The notes: a model not told the origin generated them from the letters alone. A stretch of DNA of 18,349 nucleotides from Nitrospirota bacterium (GCA_016180645.1 JACPAV010000058.1:1-18349), one strand, 5' to 3'; counted from the first letter of the stretch, positions 1 to 7,441 are shown. Program-made: numbers and translations.

Positions 1-265
1 AAGACTCGAAAGACATTTCTCTCTCCGGCGTTCACGTGCAACATTCGACGTTCCATCAGCCCCCGCCATGCCATGCGATTAACACACACACACACACAGG
101 GAATGTCAAGCACCCGCCGGAATGTAATCAAATGGGCATGGGGTCATGTGGTCAATTGAAGGAAACCAGCGCCCCGATCATGGACCGCGAATCAAGGTCG
201 CAAGAAACTGCACCTTCCTGGAGCAAGCACACTTTCGTGAGTTGTAAGTGCGTCTACCAGAATGC

Positions 266-367
266 GTAGGGGAGGGTCTTCAGACCCTCCCGACAAGAGG
301 GAGCATCTGAAGATGCTCCCCTACGAATCGGCATTCTTGCCGGGAGGGTCTGAAGACCCTCCCCTAC
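266..367. repeat. REP/BIME-like element A: three hairpins with GTAG/CTAC ends
   Basis: GTAG (266-269) is followed by a perfect 10-bp hairpin (270-279 with 282-291, two-base loop TC). A second perfect 10-bp hairpin (299-308 with 311-320) is closed by CTAC (321-324). After a spacer a third hairpin (342-351 with 354-363), a copy of the first, is again closed by CTAC (364-367). The hairpin centres read CTTCAG or CTGAAG. Known background: REP sequences carry a GTAG-type tetranucleotide at the foot of a hairpin and occur as inverted pairs (BIMEs) mobilised by RAYT transposases. Membership of that class is inferred from the architecture. Confidence 0.75.
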
Positions 368-370
368 TTT

Positions 371-400
371 CGTGAGTCGCCAGTCGTGAGTCGTGAGTCG
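371..400. repeat. Short heptamer tandem array (AGTCGTG unit)
   Basis: AGTCGTG is repeated 2.7 times at 382-400, with a degenerate copy at 371-381. The unit is the reverse complement of CACGACT, the unit of the large array at 7281-7378, so the same family occurs in both orientations in this window. Confidence 0.7.
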
Positions 401-518
401 AAACCCCAAGCAGGAATGTGATCATGTCATCATGTGCCCAAGGGAAGGAACTCAGCACGCAGATGCCCGTGGCGGATCCGCCAATCGATCATTTGCAAGG
501 GGCGCTGTTGTGAGATAG

Positions 519-1325
519 ATGGAACGCATGAAAGAAACAGCCGGCGGCAAATGGGCGCTTGTGTTGGGCGCATCCAGCGGGTTCGGGGCGGCGTGCTCCG
601 TGGCGCTCGCGAAAGGCGGATTCAACATCTTCGGAGTCCACTTGGACAGAAAATCCACCATGGACCAGGTTGAGAAGGTCATCGAATCGGTGAAGTCCAC
701 GGGGCGTGAGGTTGTTTTTTTCAACAAGAACGCCGCCGACGAAGAAGCGCGAAACGCGGTTCTCGATGAAATGCACAAGGCTCTGAATGGAGAGCCCGGC
801 GTGGCCGTTCTTCTCCATTCCCTCGCCTTCGGAACGCTCCGCCCTTACCTCGCGGAAAAGACCGCGGATTCCGTATCCAAGGCCCAATTGGAAATGACGA
901 TGGACGTGATGGCGAACAGCCTCGTCTACTGGGCGCAGGGCCTTTTCAATCGCCGGCTCCTGGCCCGAGGCGGCCGCATATTCGCCATGACGAGCGCAGG
1001 CGACGAACGCGTGTGGGCCACCTACGGGCCGGTCTCAGCAGCCAAGGCCGCCCTGGAAGCCCACATCCGGCAGCTCTCGGTCGAACTCGCGCCGCATGGA
1101 GTGACGGCCAACGCCATTCGCGCGGGCGTAACGGACACCCCGGCCCTTCGCAAGATTCCCGGCAACGACCGGATGATCGAAATGGCCCGTTCGAAGAATC
1201 CCTACCGGCGACTCACCACAACCGAAGACGTTGCCGGCGCGATCGTGAACCTGTGCTCGGAAGGCTGCGGCTGGATCACGGGTAACGTGATCAACGTGGA
1301 TGGCGGAGAGTTTATTGTCGACTGA
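519..1325 (+). CDS. Enoyl-ACP reductase, FabL/FabI-type short-chain dehydrogenase
   Basis: The 268-residue product is a single-domain short-chain dehydrogenase/reductase, expected in the cytoplasm. The nucleotide-binding glycine motif GASSGFG lies at residues 17-23. HSLAFG lies at about 100-105, and the active-site segment has Tyr169 followed by Lys176. This Y-x6-K spacing is typical of enoyl-ACP reductases rather than the Y-x3-K of classical SDRs. The C-terminal half (DTPALRKIPG at about 205-214, then NVDGGEF near the end) resembles Bacillus FabL more than E. coli FabI, and the SYLG tyrosine of FabI is not kept (TSAG here). The family reduces trans-2-enoyl-ACP with NAD(P)H in the last step of fatty-acid elongation. 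The gene stands alone. ATG 519 has only a weak, distant purine tract (AAGGGG near 497-502), and ATG at 528 is an alternative start. A generic SDR role cannot be excluded. Confidence 0.85.
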   Translation: MERMKETAGGKWALVLGASSGFGAACSVALAKGGFNIFGVHLDRKSTMDQVEKVIESVKSTGREVVFFNKNAADEEARNAVLDEMHKALNGEPGVAVLLHSLAFGTLRPYLAEKTADSVSKAQLEMTMDVMANSLVYWAQGLFNRRLLARGGRIFAMTSAGDERVWATYGPVSAAKAALEAHIRQLSVELAPHGVTANAIRAGVTDTPALRKIPGNDRMIEMARSKNPYRRLTTTEDVAGAIVNLCSEGCGWITGNVINVDGGEFIVD

Positions 1326-1332
1326 ACAGCCG

Positions 1333-1475
1333 TCAGCGATCAGCGATCAGCCGCCGGATGGGGATGGCTTCGCTTCGCCCGCAATAACCGGCGGGGTGTC
1401 ATCGCGAGGCTCCGCCAGCCGGCGGAGACGAGGCAATCTCACTTGCTGACCGCTGATAGCTGGAAGCTTTTTTAG
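1333..1475. repeat. Composite spacer repeat: TCAGCGA heptamers flanking a hairpin element
   Basis: Just after the reductase stop, TCAGCGA is repeated 2.7 times (1333-1351). A degenerate inverse copy follows at about 1444-1465. Between them lies a segment beginning GTCATCGCGAGG (1398) and ending GAGGCAATCTC (1440), with a perfect 7-bp hairpin (1410-1416 with 1421-1427). That segment resembles a dispersed spacer repeat common in many bacterial genomes. A T-run follows a small stem at about 1462-1473 and could act as a terminator for the reductase gene, but this is weak. Confidence 0.55.
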
Positions 1476-1520
1476 CTCGACTTTTGCCATTTTTTGAGAG
1501 GTTTATGTTGGTCATTATGC

Positions 1521-1579
1521 GTAGGGGAGGGTCTTCAGACCCTCCCGACAAGAGGGAGCATCTGAAAATGCTCCCCTCC
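1521..1579. repeat. REP/BIME-like element B, degenerate copy of element A
   Basis: GTAG (1521-1524) is followed by the same 10-bp hairpin as in element A (1525-1534 with 1537-1546). The second hairpin (1554-1563 with 1566-1575) has one arm mismatch, and the closing tetranucleotide is CTCC instead of CTAC. Flanking bases, including ATGC just before GTAG and a GCATTC downstream, are shared with element A. The element sits directly downstream of pilP, where a secretin gene would often be found. Confidence 0.75.
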
Positions 1580-1603
1580 GAATCTGCATTCTGTTAGAGG
1601 CTC

Positions 1604-2074
1604 TTATTTCTTCCCCGCTTCCTTCCGCTTCAGCGTAAACCCGGTCTTCTCTCCTGCCGAGGACTTCGCGCCCGTCAACGGTAGATCCACGACCCTCTCT
1701 TCGTCGGCCACAACCACCTTTTCGCGCGCAATCTCGACCACTCGCCTGCCGTGGATCAGGTCGCCCGGTCGCACCACCTGCCCTTCCACCACGGCCATCG
1801 AACGGCTCGGATCGCGCGCGTTGAAGAAGATCGCCGAGACCACGTCCGGCAGTCCCGGCTGCGTTCGCGGTCCCGTCTCGTGTTCCGAAAACGGATCCCT
1901 TCCCCAAGGGAGCACCGGCATGGGATTCAAGCGCACATGCGAATCGACATCCGAAAGAGGAGCGGCGAGCGCCAAAGGCGCCGTGAATCGTGAACCGTGA
2001 ACCGTGAATAGAAAGACGAAAAGCGCCGGGATTCCGGACCGCCAGGAACCAGGAACCAGATACCTCCACTTCAC
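1604..2074 (-). CDS. pilP: PilP-like pilus assembly protein
   Basis: This 156-residue exported protein is the last gene of the pilus cluster. The N-terminus has basic residues, a hydrophobic stretch (about residues 15-24) and an AxA-type site (LALAAP, about 34-39), so it looks like a signal peptide. No lipobox cysteine is seen, unlike classical PilP lipoproteins. The body has the short beta-rich PilP/GspC-like look: WGRDPF near residue 57, then GQVVRPGDLIHGRRVVEI and EERVVDLPL. PilP links the PilN/PilO inner-membrane subcomplex to the outer-membrane secretin. It starts with GTG overlapping the pilO stop as GTGA. Two different heptamer repeats lie inside the signal-peptide coding region, so a gain or loss of one unit would shift the frame. 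Identification rests on position and general features rather than strong motifs. Confidence 0.7.
   Translation of the reverse strand: MKWRYLVPGSWRSGIPALFVFLFTVHGSRFTAPLALAAPLSDVDSHVRLNPMPVLPWGRDPFSEHETGPRTQPGLPDVVSAIFFNARDPSRSMAVVEGQVVRPGDLIHGRRVVEIAREKVVVADEERVVDLPLTGAKSSAGEKTGFTLKRKEAGKK
1982..2059. repeat. Two heptamer arrays within the pilP 5' coding region
   Basis: Four adjacent heptamers of the CGTGAAC/CGTGAAT type occupy 1982-2009. A second, unrelated heptamer, CCAGGAA, is repeated 2.6 times at 2042-2059. Both lie in the part of pilP that encodes the signal peptide. The unit length is not a multiple of three, so each unit reads in a different frame (FTVHGSRFT across the first array). 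Confidence 0.85.
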
Positions 2075-2631
2075 TTCAGCATCTTCCCCTTTGCCGTCAT
2101 GCTGATCGAGAGATCCGGCTCACCCGGCTTGGAAGCGACCATTTGCAGGCCCTGGATTTCGAGCACGATCGGCAACGTTTCCACGCGTTCGATGAACTGG
2201 CCAAACTCCTTGTACGTGCAGAGAACGTTGAGCTGGAACGGAATCTCCACACTGTCGCTCAATTCCCGCGGCTGCGACGGCCTGAACTCCACAAAATTGA
2301 CCGGCCCCCGCACGTCATCCCGCGTCATGACCTCCATGAGCTGCGAGAGCCGCATTTCCTTGGGGAGTTTCTGCCGCGACATCTCCACCTGCGCGCGAAG
2401 CTCCTCCAGTTGCTTCCGCGCCTGCGCCACCACCTCTTCGGAGGCCGCGCCGCCCCTGGCGAGGATTTCCATCTGGGCCGCCTGCGATCGCAGACTCGTC
2501 AGATCTCCGTCCATCGCGATGATCGCCGCGCTCCTCACGCGATATAGACGCTCGTAAAATGCATACGTGCCCATCCCCAGGATGGCCAGAAGCATCGCCC
2601 ACTGCCGGTATTTCTCGAGCTTCTCCCGCAC
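2071..2631 (-). CDS. pilO: PilO-like type IV pilus inner-membrane protein
   Basis: The 186-residue bitopic protein has a short cytoplasmic N-terminus, one membrane segment at about residues 11-27, and a charged heptad-like coiled-coil region (about 40-90). The C-terminal ferredoxin-like domain reads FQLNVLCTYKEFGQFIERVETLPIVLEI, a characteristic PilO signature in which two segments pack around a conserved small-residue and aromatic stretch. PilO pairs with PilN in the periplasm to form the alignment complex. The GTG start at 2631 lies nine bases after the pilN stop, and the stop overlaps the pilP start. The Shine-Dalgarno signal is poor (GGGAG lies almost on the start), suggesting translational coupling. 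Confidence 0.88.
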   Translation of the reverse strand: MREKLEKYRQWAMLLAILGMGTYAFYERLYRVRSAAIIAMDGDLTSLRSQAAQMEILARGGAASEEVVAQARKQLEELRAQVEMSRQKLPKEMRLSQLMEVMTRDDVRGPVNFVEFRPSQPRELSDSVEIPFQLNVLCTYKEFGQFIERVETLPIVLEIQGLQMVASKPGEPDLSISMTAKGKMLK

Positions 2632-2640
2632 TCCCGAGCT

Positions 2641-3216
2641 CTATCGTTTCAGGTCCGCCGTAATCTCGAATTCCTGGAGCGACTCCCCGGCGCCCGCCGA
2701 CTCCCGGCTGAAATTCAGAAAGATGTTCTTGAAAAACCGGGATCGCTCCAAGGCCAGAATAAGTCCCGCCACGGCGTGGTTGTAGCGGGCCCTTCCCGTC
2801 ATCACGAAGGAGTGAATCGATTCCGTTGCCTCCTTGCCCGATTTGAGTTCGGTCAGCCAGAGCCCGTCGGGCGCGATGAAGCTGAGTTCCCGGAGAACAT
2901 CGGAAAAGTAGAATCGCTCGTCCTGGAAACTGCGGACCCGTTGGAGCTGGCCGTTCAGAGCCTCGGTCTCCCGGTTGATCGCCGCCATCGTGTCTGTGTA
3001 CTCCTTGAACTTGCTGCTCCGGCTCGACAGGGAGCCGATCCGCACCTGGAGGTCCGCTTTCTCATGCTTGAGCCGACGGTACGAGCGATCCTGGAAGAAG
3101 AAGGCCAGCGCCAGGATCAGCGCGAAGGTTCCGAAGACCGCCGCAAAAACGAAGTTAAACGGGACCTCAGGCGCTTTGAGTAGCTCCCGAGGGAGGAGGT
3201 TGATTCGATCCCGCAC
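2641..3216 (-). CDS. pilN: PilN-like type IV pilus assembly protein
   Basis: I start this gene at GTG 3216, giving 191 residues, instead of the longer upstream frame. The conserved PilN motif INLLP then falls at residues 5-9, and AAGGGG lies a suitable distance upstream. In the family this cytoplasmic tip is the segment that binds PilM. A membrane helix follows at about 20-42, then a coiled-coil (about 45-95) and a periplasmic ferredoxin-like domain (WLTELKSG, then FVMTGRARYNHAVAGLILALE). The first 100 bases overlap the end of pilM in another frame. Confidence 0.88.
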   Translation of the reverse strand: MRDRINLLPRELLKAPEVPFNFVFAAVFGTFALILALAFFFQDRSYRRLKHEKADLQVRIGSLSSRSSKFKEYTDTMAAINRETEALNGQLQRVRSFQDERFYFSDVLRELSFIAPDGLWLTELKSGKEATESIHSFVMTGRARYNHAVAGLILALERSRFFKNIFLNFSRESAGAGESLQEFEITADLKR

Positions 3217-4313
3217 TCTTTGATTCCCCTTGTCGCTTGCCCCAGCGCCACGGCGAACACCGGGGACAATTTCTTGAACGCGTTGATTTCCTCGGCCGTT
3301 CCCGCCAACGTCGCCGTCTGCAACGGGTTCATGACCGTGCAATCCAGCCCGAGAAATTCTCCGACCGAGGTGGAGAGACCGGGCAGCAGGGACAACCCTC
3401 CGGACAAATACACGGCTTCAATTTCGTCTTCCCGGAATTGCATGCGGAAGTAGTCGAGCGTTCGATGGAATTCCGCGCACGCTTCGTCGATCTCCGACCG
3501 CAGCGCCTCCGCCACTCCCTCGGGCGGCGGATCGCCTTCCTGCCGGGCCGCGGCTTCCGGCGCCAGGCCGACCCTTCGAACCAGGTCCTCCGCCGCCGCG
3601 ACCTCGAGAGTAAACGCCCGGCCCACCGCTTGGGTGAGATTGGACAGACCGAAGGGAAGACCCCGGGCAAAAACCAGCTTCGGCCCTTTCGCCACGGATA
3701 CCGTGGTGTTGGATCCGCCGAGATCGATCAGCGCGTAGTTCTTCCTCGCCTTGAAGGCGCCCAGGGACCGCCAACATGCGGCCAGTGCCGTCGGCACCGT
3801 GTCCACCGCCATGGGCACCAGGTCCGCCGCCTGGAGCATTTTGACGTGGTCGTCCACCGCGCGCCGTTCCACCGCGAAGACGACCATCTTCAGCATGCTT
3901 CTCTCCCGCAGTTCGCCGTCCGTCACGAGGTAGTCGAACACAATGTCATCCGTCTGCATCGCCACCTGTTTCTTCAGTTCGAAGCGAACCCCCTCGCGCA
4001 ACTCCGGTTCCGGCATCCAAGGAAGGGTGAGGTACGTCACCGTGAGCGAAGGATCCGAGACCACCGAGGATACCGGCGACTTCTGGAGCTGCCGCGCCTT
4101 GATCAACTCCTTCAGGAACCCGGTCAAGGTTTCCATATTGACGACGGATTCTCCCTCCGGGGCCGCGGGTGCCTTGGCATAGACAAGCTCCTCCACGTGA
4201 AGTCCGGTCTTGGTTTCCGCGAGTCGAACCATCTTGAGGTGCGAGCTGCCCAGATCTACACCCAGAAGCCGACCTTTGCCGCGAAGGCGGTCAAGGATGG
4301 ACCCACCGATCAC
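3117..4313 (-). CDS. pilM: PilM-like actin-fold ATPase of the pilus alignment complex
   Basis: This 398-residue cytoplasmic protein has the actin/FtsA fold motifs: LGVDLGSSHLKMV at residues 17-29 (phosphate 1), ALIDLGGSNTTVSV in the middle (phosphate 2) and VYLSGGLSLLPGL late in the protein (adenosine-binding). The family binds ATP and the N-terminal tip of PilN, coupling cytoplasmic motors to the inner-membrane complex. The GTG start at 4313 has a good upstream GGGGAGGA. The family normally ends soon after the VFAVALGQATRG segment. Here the frame runs about 37 residues further, into the pilN coding region, with a basic serine/arginine-rich tail. A 107-base gap separates it from the TPR gene upstream; I see nothing definite in that gap. 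Confidence 0.9.
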   Translation of the reverse strand: MIGGSILDRLRGKGRLLGVDLGSSHLKMVRLAETKTGLHVEELVYAKAPAAPEGESVVNMETLTGFLKELIKARQLQKSPVSSVVSDPSLTVTYLTLPWMPEPELREGVRFELKKQVAMQTDDIVFDYLVTDGELRERSMLKMVVFAVERRAVDDHVKMLQAADLVPMAVDTVPTALAACWRSLGAFKARKNYALIDLGGSNTTVSVAKGPKLVFARGLPFGLSNLTQAVGRAFTLEVAAAEDLVRRVGLAPEAAARQEGDPPPEGVAEALRSEIDEACAEFHRTLDYFRMQFREDEIEAVYLSGGLSLLPGLSTSVGEFLGLDCTVMNPLQTATLAGTAEEINAFKKLSPVFAVALGQATRGIKECGIESTSSLGSYSKRLRSRLTSFLRRSSEPSR

Positions 4314-4420
4314 GTATCGATTCCTCCCCGCGGCCCGAAACAGGCGGCGCGCGTCACCTTGACACTTCCGTTCGCCGACCTGGAGCGCAGCGGAATGGGC
4401 GACGCGTGCGCCGAACGGGG

Positions 4421-5284
4421 TTACCCGCCCAGCCGGATCCTTCGGTTAAGGCCCTTGAGAATTTCCGGATCGAGGTTTTCCGCGAGGTCCTTGTATTGAG
4501 CGTAGTGCCGGCCGGCTTCCTGCCAGTTTCCTTCCCTCTCCAGCATGATGGCCAGGTTGAGATGGGCGTCCGCGTAGCGCGAATTGGCCGCGATGGCCTG
4601 ATTGAAGAGGGCTTTGGCCTGCTCACTCTGCCCCATCTGCATCCACACCACCGCCAGGTTGTTCATGCACTCTACGCAGCCGGGATCGATCTCGATGGCC
4701 CGCTTGTAGTGGGTTTGCGCGTCAGACAGCCGCCCAAGCATCTTGAGCGTCAGGCCCACGTTGCTGTTGTACTCCCCCGATGTGGGATCACGCTTCAGGG
4801 CCTCCAGGAACTTGTCCCGGGCGCCCTCATAGTCCGCCTTCGCGAAAAGCGCCTTGCCCTCGTCGTTATACATTCCGGCCACCTTCACCTGCACCGGATC
4901 GGCATGGAAAGCCTGCGACCCACCCGCCCCCGGCGTCTCGCCTCTTTCCGGCTGCACGTCCTGGAGGTTCTTGGGCATCGGCACACCCAGCTTCTCGGGT
5001 GTGTCTCCAATGCCGGGCGCCAATTCGTATTTCGGCGTCTTCACGACGCCGATCTTGATCATCAACTCGGTGAACGCATCGCCTCGGATGAACCATGCGA
5101 GCAGCCCCGTGATCACAATGGCGATCAGGAGAACCACCACCCGGACGTTGATCTGGCCCCGGCGGCGCCCATCCGCCTGCGGAGGCGGCCCTCCGCGCGC
5201 AGCTTGGCGCGACATCGCCAAGGACGGAGGATTCTCCGCCGCCTGGCGATCAATTTTCTTGAGCGATCTGTGGATAATGCTCAT
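4421..5284 (-). CDS. Membrane-anchored TPR protein, MshN-like
   Basis: The 287-residue protein has a basic, disordered cytoplasmic N-terminus and one membrane helix (about 47-66). A proline/glycine-rich linker follows, then four tetratricopeptide repeats (about 138-167, 172-201, 206-235, 240-269) in which the Gly/Ala/Tyr positions are evident, e.g. NNLAVVWMQMGQSEQAKALF. Position next to an ExeA/MshM-like ATPase and pilMNOP matches MshN of MSHA-type pilus clusters. A scaffold or secretin-assembly role is inferred. The start is well supported by AAGGAGGG just upstream of ATG, 13 bases after the ATPase stop. Confidence 0.8.
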   Translation of the reverse strand: MSIIHRSLKKIDRQAAENPPSLAMSRQAARGGPPPQADGRRRGQINVRVVVLLIAIVITGLLAWFIRGDAFTELMIKIGVVKTPKYELAPGIGDTPEKLGVPMPKNLQDVQPERGETPGAGGSQAFHADPVQVKVAGMYNDEGKALFAKADYEGARDKFLEALKRDPTSGEYNSNVGLTLKMLGRLSDAQTHYKRAIEIDPGCVECMNNLAVVWMQMGQSEQAKALFNQAIAANSRYADAHLNLAIMLEREGNWQEAGRHYAQYKDLAENLDPEILKGLNRRIRLGG

Positions 5285-5297
5285 TGCGCCCTCCTTC

Positions 5298-7067
5298 CTA
5301 GAGACTGGGGACCTCTTCCCCGAGCTCTTTGGCGATCAGCATGCGGACGACGACGTCGGGACCCCCATGGTCCGGCAACGCATGTTGCCGCTGGAACTCG
5401 CGAAGAGCCTGATCGGTCAGCGTACCGTAGTATCCCGTGATCACTCCACGGTAGTAGCCGAGGTCGACCAAGTCCTTTTGAAGGCGAGCCACCCAGGGAC
5501 CGCTGGTGTCCTTCTTGAAGTCCTGCCCCTCATAATAATCCCTCCACAGATAGATCATCACATCCTGTGATGTTTGCACCAAAGAATTTTCATCCACGAG
5601 CCGTTCTCCATAGACCGGGTCCAACACCCTGAATCCATTATCCTCGACGGAGCGCAACAAGGCAAGACGGTCTCCCGCCACCCCGTCGGCCTTCAAGTTC
5701 ATGAGGCAGGGGTACCCGATCTTCCTGGCGATGTCGGCGGAGAACGGAAGCTCCAGGTAGCTGAGACCGGCGGCCTGCACCGGCTCGAGCTGGGCGAGGC
5801 CCTGTACGTCCACGCGGTCCAACGCCTCGACCATGGGAGGAGTCAACGCCACACCCCACAGGCGGAGATACTCGGACATGATTCGGCCGGACGAGAGGGT
5901 CACCCGTTCCGATTTCGCGAAGGCGGAGGGCGTGGCCGACCACCCGGCTCTCTCGGCAGACTTGGGTGTGGCCGCGGCATCCGCCGATGGGGTCGCTCCC
6001 GCGGCCTCCGACCGGTCCGGATCGGCGGAACCTTCCGGAGCCGATGCCGTCTCGATGGTTGCACCCAGGAGCTGACTGGTCAGTGACCTCAGATCCACTT
6101 TTTCGAAGAAGCCGCCCGCCATGAACCCGGCGGCCAGGAAAGCCGTTCCTGCCGCGCCCACCCCGGCGTATCGCAGTCCCTTCCGGGCCGCTTTCTTGGC
6201 ATGGATCGTCCAGGACGCCCGACGCGGCCTGGGGAGATGAATCTTCTGCTCCGGCTGATCGCCTTCGAGGTCCCGCATCGCATCCTCCACGATGCCGCGA
6301 TCGATGATGAAACTCTCGCGGGAGTAGGCCGCCAAAAGCACCCGCTCGCAGAGCAGATTGATTCGCCGCGGATAGCCTTCCGTGTACGTGAAAATCAAGT
6401 CGAGCGCCGGCTCAAAGAATTCGATTTCACCCTGCGAGCCGGCCTTTTTCAGCCGGAAGTAGATGTACTCGCGGGTTTCGTTCCGATCGAGCGGAAGAAG
6501 GTGGAATTTCACGGTGAGCCGCTGGTTGAGCGGTCGCAGCACCGGTTCCTGCAATCGATCCCGGAGTTCGGGCTGGCCGACCAGGATGATTTGAAGAAGT
6601 TTCTTCTTTTCGGTTTCGAGGTTGGAGAGCAGCCGAACCATTTCAAGCGAATCGTTGGAGAGATGTTGGCCCTCGTCGATGATGACCACGGCGTTGCCGT
6701 CCGCCCGGCTGCGTTCGAGGAGAAATTGATTGAGCGCTTCGATTTCTTCCGAGGCCGAAGCAGCCGAGCCGTAGGGAACCTCGAAATCTTTCATGATCGC
6801 GCGAAGAAGTTGGCGTTGGTCGGAAAATAGCGGATTCAGAACAAGGGCCGTCGAGGTATTGTCCGGGAGTTGATCGAGCAGACGGCGGCAAAGGGTGGTT
6901 TTTCCTGTTCCAACGTCGCCCGTAATCAGCAGAAATCCCCTTCGGTAGCGAACGCCATAGACGAGATGATCCAGTGCGGCCTGATGCTTCGCCGAAAGGT
7001 AGAAGAAGGCAGGGTCCGGGGTCGTCCCGAAAGGCCCCTCCTTCAGGCGGAAGAAGTGTTCGTACAC
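5298..7067 (-). CDS. ExeA/GspA/MshM-like AAA+ ATPase with peptidoglycan-binding domain
   Basis: The 589-residue protein is the first gene of the pilus operon. The N-terminal AAA+ domain has Walker A GDVGTGKT (50-57), Walker B VVIIDEGQHL (127-136), a sensor segment LVGQPEL (162-168), an arginine in NQRLTVKF (about 183) and GYPRRINLLC (231-240). One membrane helix (about 298-320) and a low-complexity Ala/Ser-rich linker follow. The C-terminus (about 525-585) reads as a peptidoglycan_binding_1 domain (RLQKDLVDLGYYRG, then LREFQRQHALPDHG). In Aeromonas, ExeA with ExeB helps place the secretin through the cell wall; MshM is the pilus counterpart. The same role is inferred here. The GTG start at 7067 has GAGGAAAATA just ahead. 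Confidence 0.9.
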   Translation of the reverse strand: MYEHFFRLKEGPFGTTPDPAFFYLSAKHQAALDHLVYGVRYRRGFLLITGDVGTGKTTLCRRLLDQLPDNTSTALVLNPLFSDQRQLLRAIMKDFEVPYGSAASASEEIEALNQFLLERSRADGNAVVIIDEGQHLSNDSLEMVRLLSNLETEKKKLLQIILVGQPELRDRLQEPVLRPLNQRLTVKFHLLPLDRNETREYIYFRLKKAGSQGEIEFFEPALDLIFTYTEGYPRRINLLCERVLLAAYSRESFIIDRGIVEDAMRDLEGDQPEQKIHLPRPRRASWTIHAKKAARKGLRYAGVGAAGTAFLAAGFMAGGFFEKVDLRSLTSQLLGATIETASAPEGSADPDRSEAAGATPSADAAATPKSAERAGWSATPSAFAKSERVTLSSGRIMSEYLRLWGVALTPPMVEALDRVDVQGLAQLEPVQAAGLSYLELPFSADIARKIGYPCLMNLKADGVAGDRLALLRSVEDNGFRVLDPVYGERLVDENSLVQTSQDVMIYLWRDYYEGQDFKKDTSGPWVARLQKDLVDLGYYRGVITGYYGTLTDQALREFQRQHALPDHGGPDVVVRMLIAKELGEEVPSL

Positions 7068-7084
7068 TATTTTCCTCAGAGTTC

Positions 7085-7113
7085 ATTTTCCCACAAACAA
7101 CTTCAATTGTCAA
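7085..7113 (-). promoter_or_regulatory. Candidate promoter of the pilus operon
   Basis: On the minus strand a perfect TTGACA (7113-7108) is followed after 17 bases by GAAAAT (7090-7085), ahead of the GTG at 7067. The -35 region is bracketed by two near-direct repeats beginning TGAAGTT (one interrupted by an extra A), which could be a regulator site. The -10 match is only four of six. Confidence 0.45.
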
Positions 7114-7280
7114 CAACTAACTTCACATGGCAAGTTCGGGGGTGGTGGCGTCACAATCGTCAATTGGTTGGGGGTGGGTACTGCTTGAAACTATTAGTCG
7201 ATACCAGGGAAATCGTGAATGGCAGCACGCTGGAGCGAATTTCCTGCACTTTTCGGTATCCGGAAGAATCCCCGTCGCGT

Positions 7281-7378
7281 CACGACTCACGACTCACGAC
7301 TCACGACTCACGACTCACGACTCACGACTCACGACTCACGACTCACGACTCACGACTCACGACTCACGACTCACGACT
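7281..7378. repeat. Perfect 14-copy heptanucleotide array (CACGACT)
   Basis: CACGACT is repeated exactly 14 times with no mismatch (98 bases). On the minus strand it begins directly after position 63 of a tRNA-Val gene and replaces the end of that gene. Stretches 7114-7280 and 7442-7551 on either side hold no gene that I can support. Confidence 0.97.
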
Positions 7379-7441
7379 AGGACTTGAACCTGTGACCTCC
7401 GCCGTGTGAAAGCGGCGCTCTACCAACTAAGCTAACCACCC
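7379..7441 (-). tRNA. tRNA-Val(CAC), truncated at the 3' end
   Basis: Read on the minus strand, the 5' acceptor arm GGGTGGT (7441-7435), T8, A9 and the D arm fit the standard numbering. The anticodon stem (7415-7411 with 7403-7399, one U-G pair) encloses a seven-base loop with anticodon CAC (7408-7406), reading the valine codon GUG. The variable loop and the T loop TTCAAGT (7388-7382) are also normal. Only three bases of the 3' T-stem strand remain (7381-7379). The rest of the T stem, the 3' acceptor strand (expected to pair with GGGTGGT) and the discriminator base are missing, replaced by the heptamer array. It is therefore probably a pseudogene, unless the junction is an assembly artefact. 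Confidence 0.8.

Larger units (their letters stand above)
1..518. other. Non-coding, repeat-rich spacer upstream of the reductase gene
   Basis: No convincing gene is seen in this stretch. The short ORFs that cross it have no recognisable domains and run through repeats. It holds an (AC)8 dinucleotide run at 82-97, a triple-hairpin REP-like element at 266-367 and a short heptamer array at 371-400, each described where it is more than trivial. I see no clear promoter for the reductase gene that begins at 519. Confidence 0.6.

Noticed and set aside
2641-3342. 233-residue form of PilN
   Set aside because: The first 42 residues lie within pilM and have no family match. GTG 3216 puts INLLP at the N-terminus and has a ribosome site.
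3237-4499. 420-residue plus-strand ORF opposite pilM
   Set aside because: Composition is Arg/His-rich with no domain, and it lies antisense to a clear PilM frame with actin-fold motifs.
7166-7191. A stretch resembling a displaced tRNA-Val 3' half (GGGTGGGTACTG then CTTGAA)
   Set aside because: It has a T-loop-like and acceptor-like string in the right order and strand, but needs several indels to fit the 5' half, so chance similarity is more likely. It is worth rechecking if reads disagree with the assembly there.
7281-7378. CRISPR array
   Set aside because: The unit is seven bases, contiguous and without spacers, so it is a simple tandem repeat.
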